From Tachypleus tridentatus (taxonomy: Eukaryota; Arthropoda; Merostomata; Xiphosura; Limulidae), in NCBI RefSeq assembly GCF_004210375.1, contig NC_134834.1:161405290-161469289 (forward strand): DNA of 64,000 bases. The letters are read 5' to 3'. The notes beneath the pieces are model-generated. The model ran no database searches and was not told the DNA's origin. It worked only from the letters and a program-made list of their open reading frames with translations. This document shows, in pieces, positions 1 through 24,183 of this stretch (within the stretch, counting starts at the first letter, position 1; every line of letters begins with the position of its first letter). Made by a program: the position numbers and the translations under genes.

Positions 1-228
1 TACTGATATTTTCCCACGGCAGTCTTGGTTTTAGTGTTGTTGTTGTTTTTTATTTACAGTCTTAGGATTATATAATTCAAAAGCTTCTCTTTGATTATTT
101 CACTGGTGTAAGAACATTGGGTTCACAGTTGCTCTGTGAATACATCATTGGCTTTGAATTATTACTTCATTGTTACAAAATTAATAACTACGTGTCTTTA
201 ACAGTATACACAATTTATTAAAAAATAG
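1..228 (+). other. Intron sequence upstream of first visible PAK exon
   Basis: AT-rich with a short GTT run near 37-48. The segment after the CAG at 57-59 has stops in all three frames, so no further exon is supported. Confidence 0.5.
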
Positions 229-13029
<12,801 letters not shown>

Positions 13030-13585
13030 AATGTTATTAATACAGTAAAAATGAAATATCCCCAAATATGTTGAAATGTGTTACATGAAGTTGTTTATGA
13101 CAGCCAGGATCGCTCTAGAACCAGAAAATTAACAGATTGTGTTTGTCAGTTTTCCCCAAGAGTAATAATGTATTGGGTATTCAATAAACTCACAAAAGGA
13201 AATAAACATTTAATGTTTTGTTAAAATGTTATATCAGTAACAAGGTGAAACTGCTTTAATAAATATTTTCTGTTTTTCTGAAGATTTGTGACATCTATTA
13301 AGTGCAAGGGTACAAATAGTTTTTTTTATTTTGCTAATAAATTCATCTTTATAGCTGTTTAAATAATATCCATTTTTTCTATTGTATAAGGATATTTTTA
13401 CAAATTGGAAGGAAACTAAACTCTTATTTAGATCAAATTATTATTTCGTTTACCACAATGAACATTTTTTTATTATTATGTTTGTTAACAAAAATGCAAA
13501 CAAACTGAAGAAAATGGAAGATCACTGATGTGAGACAAACATGCATCCTCATTTATTTTAATTCTTTTGTCAAATCTAAGTGTTA
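13030..13585 (+). other. PAK 3' UTR and downstream intergenic DNA
   Basis: AT-rich sequence after the stop with two AATAAA signals. No other gene is seen. Confidence 0.5.
13183..13188 (+). promoter_or_regulatory. Candidate poly(A) signal of the PAK-like gene
   Basis: First AATAAA after the stop codon, 154 bases downstream. A second AATAAA lies at 13201, so the exact cleavage site is undecided. Confidence 0.45.
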
Positions 13586-13995
13586 TAGTGATATACTGAG
13601 AGTCTTGACACGGCCAGGTGATCAGTGGTATACTGAGAGTCTTGGCACGGCCAGGTGATCAGCGATACACTGAGAGTCTTGGCACGACCAGGTGATCAGC
13701 GACATACTGAGAGTCTTGGCACGGCCAGGTGATCAGCGATATACTGAGAGTCTTGGCACGGCCAGGTGATCAGCGACATACTGAGAGTTTTGGCACAGCC
13801 AGGTGATCAGCGACATTCTGAGAGTCTTGGCACGGCCAGGTGATCAGCGACATACTGAGAGTCTTGGCACGGCCAGGTGATCAGCGACATACTGAGAGGC
13901 TTGGCACGGCCAGGTGATCAGTGATATACTGAGAGGCTTGGCACGGCCAGGTGATCAGTGATATACTGAGAGTCTTGGCACGGCCAAGTGATTAG
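13586..13995 (+). repeat. 37-bp minisatellite, about 11 copies
   Basis: Unit contains CTGAGAGTCTTGGCACGG followed by CCAGGTGATCAGCGACAT. Eleven copies differ by single substitutions (GTCTT/GGCTT/GTTTT, GCGACAT/GCGATAT/GTGATAT). It is far GC-richer than the flanks. The core GGCACGGCCAGGTGATCAG matches the 5' tRNA-like head of the SINE that immediately follows, so the array appears to have grown from the head of a SINE insertion. Confidence 0.93.
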
Positions 13996-14056
13996 AGTGC
14001 TGAACTTCCAATCTGTGGGTTGTGGATTTCAACCCTTGTCCCACTAAACATGGCAC
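13976..14056 (+). mobile_element. tRNA-like head of a degraded SINE (family A)
   Basis: CACGGCCAAGTGATTAGAGT, then a degraded B box (GTGGATTTCAACCC) and CCACTAAACATGGC align in order with the head of the family A SINEs at 22.4 and 23.6 kb: GGCCAG-TTA, GGTTCGAATCC, CACCAAACATG. The body beyond 14056 is not clearly preserved. Confidence 0.65.
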
Positions 14057-15594
14057 CATTTCATTTGTGTACTCTTGGTACACTTTCATCTGATTCTGAA
14101 ATGAATAGAGTTTTTGGGTCAGGCATTTGGTTAAAAACTTACTTTCTCCAGGGACATGATATTAGCATGATATCTTAAGAAGGAGTTTATATCATACCTT
14201 CTTAATGACAAGAAACCAATCTGAAATATAAACTTATCTCAGAACGGCTGCTTTGGGTATTAACTTTTATTGGTAAGAAGAGAAAAAGGTTTTGACCTTC
14301 CTAGGTCATCTTCAGGTTAATAAAAGTTTGCTGAATTTGCATGGCCATTGCTTTTTTAGCCAGTTTTGATTTCATGTTCTGCTGTCCCATTTACACAAGA
14401 AACACGGAAACATTTTCTAACTTGGTTGTTGACCAAACAAATTACAAAGAAGTTTTAATTTTCCACAGAGAACCATGTTCTTACTACTGACCATACTAAG
14501 AAGAAGTTCAAGATTTTCTTATGAATGAATAATAGCAACAGATGTTTATATGTTTACGTATATGTTCAGAGAACAAACATAATAATAAAAATGTTAATTG
14601 TGGTAAGCAAAATAATAATTTGAGGAAAGCCTTCCATGAACTCCTTCTCTCTCAAACACACAAGGGAGGTAAATGATGAATTAATTATAAAATATTTGAA
14701 ACATCTATAAACAAACATGTATGTATAAAACAAGAACAATGAACAACTACTGTTTTATATGGTTTTAATGTATATGAAGAGTGAAACAATGAATTGGAAA
14801 ATAAGCTAAAAGGATTAATATGACACAAGTCACAGAAAAGTCATAAGTACAGAAAACTTACACTAACATCTGTCACACTTTCACTAACAGTTATGTCACA
14901 ATAAACCTGCAGCATTAGATTCTGTTAAAATAATATATCTGTATATTTGATATGTCTGCAATAGTACAGTATTTAATGACAAATAAATTTGAAACATTCA
15001 CCAAAATTCAGGCTAAACTACTTACAAAGTACCTGCATAATAAAACCAAACCTACCATGAAACAAGTTTAACAAAAGTTCTCGTTTAAAGAAATGCCAAC
15101 ACTTGCATCAAAAATACTGCTGTGAGAATCTCCAATAAAGTCTGATGAAACCACCTAAACAGTGTACGAGAAAAAAAAAATCACCAAAGTGTTTATTGTT
15201 CATTTTTGAAATATAGGAATCAATTTTAGATTTTCATATTCTAGTACATATTTTATTCTTATACAATGTTTATTAAAATCTTAAACAATAATAATTGTGT
15301 TTGGAATATAGTACAATTATAAAACTGTTTTTCCTGTTTACTAAGGAAATAAACAACAACAAAATTAGTCTAAAACTTTGTGTAGGATGTGATAAAATTA
15401 TATTTTAAAAATAAATACATACATGTGATGAACCTATTATGAACTGATATCTTTAATTAAAATTAATGACAAGGTGTTAATTTTGTGACATAATATTCAT
15501 GGAAAATACGTAAGGTACAACATAAATTGTAGGCACTGTTTTATCTGAAGCCCAAAAGAAACACAGGTAATTTAGCCAATTTATTCGTAAATGG
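14057..15594. other. Intergenic DNA, one hairpin only
   Basis: AT-rich sequence in which I see no gene. It contains the nested inverted repeat at 14262-14328 described separately. Confidence 0.5.
14262..14328 (-). repeat. Nested inverted repeat, possible degenerate Penelope/hammerhead-type motif
   Basis: Outer stem AACTTTTATT (14262-14271) pairs with AATAAAAGTT (14319-14328). Inside, GACCTTCCTAGGTC (14294-14307) forms a 5-bp stem with a 4-base loop. On the minus strand the order is CTGAAGAT, stem, then (A)AAAC, which recalls the CUGAUGA-stem II-GAAAC core of hammerhead ribozymes carried by Penelope-like elements. The core is not exact (CUGAAGAU, and AAAAC for GAAAC), so activity is unlikely and the family is a guess. 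Confidence 0.35.
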
Positions 15595-15726
15595 GTAGGT
15601 GTTGTTTTTATAGCAAAGCCACATTGGGCTATCTGCTGTGTCCATCAAAAGAAATTCAACACTTTATTTTAAGTGTTGTAAATCCTAAGACTTACTGCTG
15701 TTCCAGCAGGGGATCATGAGTGAGTA
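15595..15726 (-). mobile_element. tRNA-derived SINE fragment (family B)
   Basis: Contains ATAGCAAAGCCACATTGGGC, TATCTGCTGTGTCCA and, further on, GACTTACTGCTGTTCCAGCA. The same order recurs at 61.42-61.53 kb and, on the opposite strand, near 21.90-21.99 kb. The tRNA-like part with the B box lies toward the right end, so the element is on the minus strand. Confidence 0.75.
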
Positions 15727-17914
15727 GAACAAGACATACTTGCATATAATTGAATATAAAAATGAATAAGATGCTTTAACAGTTTTTATTTTTGATGTAA
15801 CTGTATTTGTTTTCTGAATCACATCATCTAATTATGACTCACAATAAAGTCTGCAACAAGTATTAAAATTATATAATTATTTTTTTCAAATACTTCAATA
15901 AAAGAAACATTTTCAAGTACTTTGATAAATAAAATTATTTTCTACTCTTAAAAAGAAAAGACTTGTTAAACTTTAATGTACATGATGACCATAGGTTTTA
16001 TGGCAAAGTTTTTTCTTATCTAAATGAATTGCTATTTCATAATTTGGAAACTCAACTCTGCCGTATAATACACAACATTTAAAATATTAATAAATAAATA
16101 AATTTTAGTTAAATCTTACTTCACTCATATCCCATTATGGTGTATTGTAAAAGTAGATTTAGAGGTGTGGAATGTTTTACCTTAGAACTTGGACCATCAA
16201 CAGTTTTCTGGGTTGCTGTTATGGTGCAAACTGTGGTCTTCATTGTCAAACTTAAAACAGTTTAACTAAAGACACATAAAAATATTTATTTAGGGAATGG
16301 TATTTTTAGTTTGACAGCAAGTTGGACATTTCTTAACAATAAGTGATTCTGTTAACAATCAGTTTCTACAAACAAATTTAATTTTATATAAATTTTTTAT
16401 AAAGTTCAACCTCACTTTCCATTTAAAACTATCAAATCAAAATAAATTTTAGGAACTGTTTTCACAAAGTGGTTTAAGTACATAAGAGTAGAATTAGTCT
16501 GGTAATTTCAACCTTTCTAAATACACTTGAATATTTTAAAACCACAAACTGTAAAAATATAACTTTTTTTTTCTGATGGTTTTCATTATGTATAATTTTA
16601 TTTTCATACAACTAAGAAAATAAAATATATATATATATATAAACATATTCATGTACACCTGTGGTAACATTGGAAATTCAGAATCCTATTTAATATCAAA
16701 GAAAATGTATAAGTATTAAAAGGTATAAACTTTTCTGTATGACAAACTTTAGTAACCAAATGATTTGCAACAACTAGGACCTAATTATTAATTAAGGCAT
16801 TATTTGAATAAGAACTTATTTTTTCTTGGAATGTTTGTAGAAGATACTATGTTTGTGATTGGTATCACAGCTGGGTTGATAAGAAACAAAGTAGTTCTGC
16901 ATATAATATGGAAGGTTTTGTTTATAATATTATGTTTTTAGTGGCAGGTTTTGTTTCTAGCGTGCTTTGTTAGTGAAAGGTTTTGACTGTAGCTTACAGG
17001 TTTAACATTATTAATTTGTTATACTGTTATGATCACAACTTATACATAAAACCTACAGTTTAAGGCTATTAATTTGTTATATTGTTATGATTACAACTGA
17101 TGAATAAAACTTACAGTTTGAGGCTGTTAATCAATACATTGTATAATGTATAATGAGTACAAGCAATATATAATTCTTACAATTTAAAGTTCTTAATGAA
17201 TATTTTCTAAGTTAAACACTTTGTGTTAACGATAATATCGTCATAAATTTTCTCAAGGTTTCATTATTATTACTTAAAATTTGATTTCGTAATTCCCATA
17301 ATTTGAGCCATGAATATTTAAAAGGTTCTTACCGACCTGTTGGAAGTTAGAGTATTAAAAATTCCATGCATGTTTTTTTTTTTATAAATCATCGAAAATC
17401 CTAGATATCGAAAGAAACATCGTATTTGATTTTGCCACGATGTGAATCGGTAATTTAATAGTAAGTGATTTCTTTCGTAAGTATGAAATAAACCTATAAT
17501 TCAGAAAATCTTGGCTACTTGTCGTAGCAAAAAGGCTTAATTGAAGTTAATATACCGGTTTGTGTGATCGACATGATTCTCACATGGTTTGAGAATCCTT
17601 TGGAGACATCACAGTAATTATAACTTGATACAAACAAAGCGTGAGGACCGAACTCATGGCCGTTGATTACTTAGCGCAGTAAATCAACAATGAATTAATT
17701 CATTATTGGATTTTGTTTTTTCAAATGACCATCAACCTTCAGACGTTAACTAGTAGAGGCAGTTTGTGTTTATATTATTGATCGTAACGACAGTGGATAG
17801 TGTTGATTAGAATAATGTTTAATATACTAGTTTATTTGTAAATATAATGTACGAGTCAGTTAATGGCTCTCGTGTTTGTTTTGTTGTTAACTGCATAGCT
17901 TTACAATTGATTAT
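15727..17914. other. Intergenic DNA with short repeats only
   Basis: AT-rich sequence with a (TA)n run at 16625-16641 and a short tandem repeat at 16996-17135. No convincing gene. A minus-strand ATG near 16240 is followed by about 20 codons and a GTAAAA donor, but this alone does not support an exon. Confidence 0.45.
16996..17135. repeat. Short tandem repeat, about 58-bp period, 2.4 copies
   Basis: ACAGTTTAAGGCTATTAATT-type units start near 16996, 17055 and 17113. They share TTGTTATA(C/T)TGTTATGAT and AATAAAAC(C/T)TACAG. A weaker partial copy may follow near 17179. Confidence 0.75.
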
Positions 17915-17990
17915 TCGCACAGGGCAAACGACAGGAATCGAAAACCCAATTTTAGTATCTCACGGCTACCGCTGAACCACAGGGCTTTTA
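17915..17990 (-). mobile_element. Degraded SINE fragment (family B)
   Basis: GGAATCGAAAACCCAATTTT followed by CTACCGCTGAACCACAGGG matches the tRNA-like end of family B: a degraded B box on the minus strand, then the CTGAACCAC segment. Only the head portion remains. Confidence 0.55.
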
Positions 17991-18308
17991 TTCGTTATGT
18001 CTCCAAAATTAAATTTTTTTATCCCTTGGTTTGCGCGATCAAACACAACCTTTAAACACATAAGACTGACAAAATATTTATTAACAATAGGAGTAACGAA
18101 CATGGAATATATGAGAAGCATTATTTATGGTACAGGTTACTAGATTGTTGTATGTATAAAAATATTTCAATATACAAAATAATATTTATTTTGTTTGGGA
18201 TGATTTATAATTTGGTCATTACAAATATGTGTTTCAAAATATAAAACAGATCTGATTATGTTTCTATGTATTATACTTCCAACATCATCATAAAGTTGAG
18301 ATCTAACA

Positions 18309-19122
18309 CCAGTTTTCACTGAATTACTTAAATCCTTGACCAGTAGACCTAATGTCAATTTTTAACTGAGTTATATATACTTATGGCAAGTAGTCTTAAT
18401 GTCAGTTTTAACTGAATTATATATCCTCGTGGCCAGTAGTCCTAAGGCCAGTCGTAACTGAATTATTTATCTTCTTGAGTAGTAGTCTCAAGGCCAGTTT
18501 TAACTGAATTATCTATCCTCTTGATCAGTAGTCCTAAGACTAGCTTTAACTGAATTACCTATCCTTTTGATCAGTAGGTTTAAGATCAGTTGTAACTGAG
18601 TTGTCTATCGTCTCGACCAATAGTTTTAAAGCCAGTTATAACTGAATTATCTATCCTCTTGACCAGTAGTCCTAAGGCCAGTTATAACTGAATTATCTAT
18701 TCTCTTGTCCAGTAGTTCTAAGACCAGTTGTAACTGAGTTGTCTATCGTCTCGACCAATAGTTTTAAGGCCAGTTATAACTGAATTATCTATTCTCTTGT
18801 CCAGTAGTTCTAAGGCCAGTTGTAACTGAGTTGTCTATCGTCTCGACCAATAGTTTTAAGGCCAGTTATAACTGAATTATCTATCCTATTGACCAGTAGT
18901 CCTAAGGCCAGTTATAACTGAATTGTCTATCCTCTTGAACAATATTCCTAAGGTCAGTTTTAACTGAACTATCTATCCTATTGACCAGTAGTTCTAAGGC
19001 CAGTTTTAACTGAATTACCTATCAAATTGATCAGTAGTTTTAAGATTAGTTAATTGTAACTGAATGATCTATCCTATCGACCAATAGATTTAATGCCAGT
19101 TTTAACTGAATTATCTAACCTA
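18309..19122. repeat. 46-bp minisatellite, about 17 copies, with higher-order order
   Basis: Unit CCAGTAGTCCTAAGGCCAGT then TATAACTGAATTATCTATTC then TCTTGT. Copies vary by point changes. A marked variant with TTGTCTATCGTCTCGACCAA recurs at 18601, 18739 and 18831, i.e. spacings of 138 and 92 (3 and 2 units), showing block amplification of two or three units. No coding function is suggested. Confidence 0.95.
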
Positions 19123-19261
19123 TTTTTTTCAATCTGGATATTTAGATTTTGTATTTTTAGGAATAAGTTTTAGATATTATGTGCAGAAAGTGTTAGCCGA
19201 TATGTGGCTGTAATGAAGGTCAGTTAGCTCATTATACTCATTCTTAAAAATGGTTCAGTTT

Positions 19262-19372
19262 TTTTCTTGAGCGGAAAACAACCAATGGGTTATGTGCGGT
19301 GTGCCCATCGTGTTATCCCAATTATTATCGTATAAACCCACAAGATTACTGCCGAGTAACTGGGAACAAACA
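19262..19372 (-). mobile_element. Degraded SINE fragment (family B)
   Basis: TGTGCGGTGTGCCCATCGTG, then ATAAACCCACAAGATTACTG and CCGAGTAACTGGGAAC follow the family B order (CTGTGCCCACC..., CCGCTGAGCCACTGGGGGAC-like end). Heavily mutated. Confidence 0.5.
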
Positions 19373-19688
19373 TAATTAAGAGAAAATTAGAAAGTAAAAA
19401 ATGTCGTTATCTTCTTTGCTTTGGGAGTAGTTTATCTTCGCTATGTTGATGAAAGGAATAGAATGCCAGGTGTAAGCGTTAAAGCCCTTTAGATTTTCTT
19501 TGGTCTACCAGTGGACTAAAAATAAACAAGCCATAGACATACATACGTACATATATATATATGTGTGTGTATAAACATTTAATATGTAGCTAAGCCTAAT
19601 TTATTCAGCTTAACCAAGTAAAGCTTTAATTCTAAGCAGTAATGTTTATGAGCAATAATTAACTGCTAGCTTTCAGCCAATAACACGA

Positions 19689-20655
19689 CACGGTTTTGAC
19701 TCTTTATGTTATCACTCACCAGGTTTCTGACTATTTATGTTATCACTCACCAGGTTTTTGAATCTTTATGCTATCACTCACCAGGTTTCACAGGTTTATG
19801 CTGTCACTCTTAAGGTTTTTTACTCTTTATGTTATCACTCACCAGGTTTTTGGATCTTTATGTTATCACTCACCAGGTTTTTTACTCTTTATGTTATCAC
19901 TCACCAGGTTTTGGATCTTTATGTTATCACTCACCAGGTTTCTGACTATTTATGTTATCACTCACCAGGTTTTTGAATCTTTATGCTATCACTCACCAGG
20001 TTTCACAGGTTTATGCTGTCACTCTTAAGGTTTTTTACTCTTTATGTTATCACTCACCAGGTTTTTGGATCTTTATCTTATCACTCACCTGGTTTTTGAC
20101 TCTTTATGCTATCACTCACCAGGTTTTTGGATCTTTATGTCATCACTCACCAGGTTTTTGACTCTTTTTGTTATCACTCACCAGGTTTTTAAATCTTTAT
20201 GTTATCACTCACCAGGTTTTTGACTATTTATGCTATCACTCACCAGGTTTTTGGATCTTTATGTTATCACTCACCAGGTTTTGGATGTTTATGTTATCAC
20301 TCACCAGGTTTTTGACTCTTTTTGGTATCACTCACCAGGTTTTTAACTCTTTATGTTATCACTCACCAGGTTTTTGACTATTTATGTTATCACTCACGAT
20401 GCTTTTGACTCTTTATGTTGTCACTCACCAGGTTTCACAGGTTTATGCTGTCACTCTTAAGGTTTTTTACTCTTTATGTTATCACTCACCAGGTTTTTGA
20501 CTCTTTATGTTATCACTCACCAGGTTTCTGACTATTTATGCTGTCGCTCTTAAGGTTTTTGACTCTTTATGTTATCACTCATCAGATTTCTGACTATTTA
20601 TGCTGTCACTCACCAGGTTTTTGAATCTTTATGTCATCACCTCTCAGAGTGTTGA
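19689..20655. repeat. 31-bp minisatellite, about 31 copies, 215-bp higher-order repeat
   Basis: Unit CTTTATGTTATCACTCACCA then GGTTTTTGACT. Variants include CTGTCACTCTTAAGG and GGTTTCACAGG. The variant order starting at 19737 repeats from 19952, giving a 215-bp (7-unit) higher-order repeat. Several short open frames (MLSLTRF..., LYVITHQV...) result from the repeat and are not genes. Confidence 0.95.
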
Positions 20656-21454
20656 CCTTACGCTACATATTGTAATGAATATAGGTTACAATATATCAAT
20701 ATTGATACAGACATTTTTTTGTACTTTGACAAGTGATAATAAAACAAAACAAATACAGATTAATTTGCCAAACATAATCTGCTGACCTTAACAGAAGTAA
20801 CTGTCTCCTTGGGAAACTGTAAACAATTGGACCTTTAGAATCTAAAACTCTTCGTAGAACATGCTACTTTATTGTTTATAAGCTGAGATATACATTCCAT
20901 TATTACTAAACTTTAACACTAACATTTCACTAAGCCTTTTCTTTCTTATTTTTTAACCTTTGTTCTTCATTATTGTCAAAGCAAGATAATAGACCATATC
21001 AGTGGAAGGATTCTGCAGGGACAGATTGCATTTAGTCAGGAAAATTAAAAATGTAACAAGGTGAGAAACTTTAAAACAACTCGTATTATCGGTTTAACTT
21101 CTTAAGAAACTAGTCTGTAAAGTAGACTGCACAACAGGTTTATACAATGTATAAACTCTGCCTGGTATAGAGTTTGTAAAATAAAAACAATGATGAAATT
21201 TATTAATACTTCATTGAAGCCTTATCCTATACCTGTGTCCTTCTTGGAACAACATACAACAGGGGAAAAATCGATTTATGTAGGAACGTTGTTAGAATTT
21301 CTCTGTTTGAAATTTTCTCTTTCTTTGATTTCACAGCTGAGTTTCTACTGACTTCTTAAGTTACAAACATCGTGAAAGCTGCAGATTCCATTAATCCTTT
21401 ATAACACTCCTCCCCCCAAACTCCAGTGGCTCAATAGTAAGTTTGGCTTATTTT
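20656..21454. other. Intergenic DNA: nothing recognised
   Basis: AT-rich single-copy-looking sequence between the 31-bp array and the SINE cluster. No gene or RNA is recognised. Confidence 0.5.
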
Positions 21455-21645
21455 AAATTTTGACTAAATCTACTCGAGAGCTATCTACAATAGTTGTTCC
21501 TAATTCATCAGTAAGAGACTAGAAGAACACCACTCACTGCCAACCTTTGGCCTCCGTTTTTATCAACGGGTAGTTGGATTGACCATAATGTTACAACGCC
21601 TCTACAGCTTAAAGGTCAAGCGCTCTAACCACCAAGCTATGCTAA
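21455..21645 (-). mobile_element. Degraded SINE (family A), body
   Basis: TACTCGAGAGCTATCTACAA, then AGTAAGAGACTAGAAGAACA, ACTCACTGCCAACCTTTGGC and ATCAACGGGTAGTTGGATTG follow family A in the same order as the two better copies at 22.4 and 23.6 kb. The head is degraded to GCGCTCTAACCACCAAGC. Confidence 0.75.
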
Positions 21646-21654
21646 GATTTCCAA

Positions 21655-21765
21655 CCGTACGATCTCATACTTACGATGCTAAAAATCTGGTTTACGTATC
21701 CTTTGTGAGCCAAGCACATACAGCTCATTGTTTAGCTTTGTGGAGAACAAAAACCGACCAATCAT
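21655..21765 (+). mobile_element. SINE fragment, third type (family C)
   Basis: GATGCTAAAAATCTGGTTTA, then TGTGAGCCAAGCACATACAG, CTCATTGTTTAGCTTTGTGG resembles a tRNA-derived SINE end (CTGGGTTCGA-like B box, then AGCACAGATAGCCCATTGTGTAGC-like body) on the plus strand. Its relation to family B is not settled. Confidence 0.5.
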
Positions 21766-21894
21766 TAGAAAAAAAAACACAGCAAAAATAAAACGTAACA
21801 CTAACTATCTGATTTCCTTTTAAATAAATAAAAACATTAATAAGTTAAACCAACTAAACAGAAGACAACTGTTCTATCCTCGATTTATCTATAG

Positions 21895-21992
21895 ATTGGT
21901 AAGTCTTCAGATTGGAATCAGGGATTCGATTCGTCTCGGTTGACACAGCAGATAGATTGATGTGACTTTGTTATAAAACACACACACACACA
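21895..21992 (+). mobile_element. SINE fragment (family B) ending in a CA microsatellite
   Basis: AAGTCTTCAGATTGG, then GATTCGATTCGTCTCGGTTG, ACACAGCAGATAGATTGATG and TGACTTTGTTATAAAACACA. This is the plus-strand version of the 15.6-kb copy: B box, CAGCAGATAG, GTGGCTTTGCTATAAAA-like end. The tail runs into (CA)n at about 21978-21992. Confidence 0.65.
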
Positions 21993-22377
21993 CTGTGGTT
22001 TCCTGTTACAGTTTATGAAACATGATGATGAGTTACAAAAAATTCGGTTTACACTTGAAAAGGGGGAACATTTTTGAATTATGGGAAACTTTTTAAAGAA
22101 ACAACGAATTAGGAAGTTGTAAAAAATCACAGCTTATACAATGGTAAGGATTAAAACTTTCTTTTTTGTGCTATAAAACAAAATAACTTAAATGTTTTAC
22201 TGATTCCGAAACCCCTGGAAAAAAGCTTCTCCTTCGATAGGGTTACTGAAGTGTCTGTATTAAAGGACTGTTAGGGTTAAAGAAAAGTAGAAAAATGATA
22301 TATTTATTATAACAAAGATCGATATAATTTCCGTATTGTGACTCCTATAGAATCATATATCACTTATAATCTCAATT

Positions 22378-22651
22378 ATTTGTTTGTTTGTTTGGAATTT
22401 CACACAAAGCTACTCGAGGGCTATCTGTGCTAGCCGTCCCTAGTTTAGCAGTGTAAGAATAGAGGGAAGGCAGCTAGTCATCACCACCAACCGCCAACTC
22501 TTGGGCTACTCTTTTACCAACGAATAATAAGATGGACCGTCATATTATAACGCCCCCATGCCTGAAAGCATGTTTGGTGCGACGGGGATTCGAACCCGCG
22601 ACCCTCAGATTACGAGTCGAACGCCTTAACCCATCTGGCCATGCCGGGCCG
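22378..22651 (-). mobile_element. tRNA-derived SINE (family A), nearly complete
   Basis: On the minus strand the element begins GGCCCGGCATGGCCAGATGG (A-box-like), has a perfect B box GGTTCGAATCC (plus strand 22586-22596), then a tRNA-unrelated body and a short (AAAC)n tail at the left end. These are the hallmarks of a Pol III-driven, tRNA-derived SINE. The same body recurs at 23639-23916 and, degraded, at 21455-21645. The head is not a functional tRNA: it continues directly into the body without a terminator. Confidence 0.92.
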
Positions 22652-23638
22652 CAATCACAATGAACTTAGGTTTGTGAACATAATTCCAACACTAAATTAG
22701 TTAACAAAAGGGAAAAGATAATAGTTAAAGAAATAAATGTTTTAAAAACAATATTTTGGTAGATATAGGTTAAATTGTTTCCTCAAGAACAGCAGTATAT
22801 ATTAATGATATAAATATGTAGAACAATTATGCAATTCTAGATAGTCTTTCAAAATATGTAGTGCTTGTTGGAGAGATTTACACGTTTTGATAATAAAGTT
22901 AGCAAAGAAAAGGGAATCCTCAATAATCGCGGCTGTATTTAGATATCAAATCGGCCAACAAATGCAACTATGAGATAAAAGCTTGTATTTGGAAAAAAGA
23001 ACCGAAGAAATCAGAACCATTCTGCGAGCCGTTATGTTGCGGCTAAAAATGACCTTTACCCTTTTTCATGTACTTGACCCAAAGAAGCAAAAAGGCAAAA
23101 CACCAATTAAAAGTTATTTTACAGTTAACTAGAGTCTAAACGTCGTTTTTTTTGTGACTTTATTTTCACAATTATGGATTGATATTTATTAAAAGTAAAT
23201 AACTCTTACCTGGCTGTTTTTACCATGATTAACCTAAGTGTTACCAACATGCTGCAAAGCTTTCACCAAATTCATCAATAAAAAAATAAAAATCTGTAGT
23301 GAAATAGCATGAAAAAAGCCCTCTGTTGACAAAGCTCTTAACTTTGATTTTTTTTCTTTACCGCTAGTTTCATCAGAAGACAGCCAATAGGAAATCTCTC
23401 GAGAAACGTAAAATATTGTGTCACGACATTCTGCTAAGCAACATTTTTCTGCTTAAAGTTTTCTACGGAGCTTCTTAAAGGCTGATAAGCTGAAAATGAG
23501 AATCGAATTTAGAATTAAAAATTCAAGCTGGAATAAGTAATACAGAAACCGTTAAAACTTCGGAAATATAAAGTATGGATTGAACAGGTTGAATATCGTG
23601 CACAAAAGAAATCTAATCCATTTATATTTTCTTCAAAC
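22652..23638. other. Intergenic DNA between two SINEs: nothing recognised
   Basis: AT-rich sequence without a coding segment or named repeat. Confidence 0.5.
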
Positions 23639-23916
23639 AATGTTTGTTTGTTTGGGAATATCGCACAAAGCTATTCGAGGGCTATCTATGGTAGCCATCC
23701 CTAATTTAGCACTGTAAGACTAGAGGGAAGGCAGCTAGTCATCACCACTCACCGCCAACTCTGGGGCTACTCTTTTACCAACGAATAGTTGGATTAACCG
23801 TGACTTTATAACGACCCCACGGCTGGGAGGGCGAGCATGTTTAGCGCGACGTGGGTGCGAACCAGCGACCCTCGGATTACCAGTCGCACGCCTTACGCGC
23901 TAGGCCACGCCGGGCC
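23639..23916 (-). mobile_element. tRNA-derived SINE (family A), second copy
   Basis: Same orientation and order as the 22.4-kb copy, from (GTTT)n at the left to GCCACGCCGGGCC at the right. The B box is mutated (GGTTCGCACCC on the minus strand, from GGGTGCGAACC). A plus-strand open frame starting inside it at 23837 is incidental. Confidence 0.9.
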
Positions 23917-24183
23917 GCTCATTGAACAAGGAAATACATCTTTCATAATTTGTTTCTATTTTATTCACAAGATAAAATGTTATCACATTCGAGAGAATGT
24001 TAAAATTCATAGCCTCTTTCTGTGTGGTATATACAAGAATTATTTGTTCCAACTATTAATAAACATTAGACAACTGTGTTGTACAGAAAACCCAGCGATT
24101 TTAAATAGGAAATCGAAAATTAAATCACAAAATTATCGACTTGTTAATTGGCATATGTGTGTAAACATAGAAAACTAGAAAAC

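Noticed and set aside
16170-16245. Minus-strand initial exon starting MKTTVCTITATQ and ending at a GTAAAA donor
   Set aside because: About 20 residues with no family resemblance, no partner exon and a weak donor; chance is the better explanation.
19737-20377. Small proteins (MLSLTRF..., LYVITHQV...)
   Set aside because: Periodic peptides produced by the 31-bp minisatellite in several overlapping frames.
22577-22651. tRNA gene on the minus strand
   Set aside because: It has A- and B-box-like elements but is the head of a SINE. It continues into the SINE body without a T-run terminator, and the same arrangement recurs at 23.6 kb.
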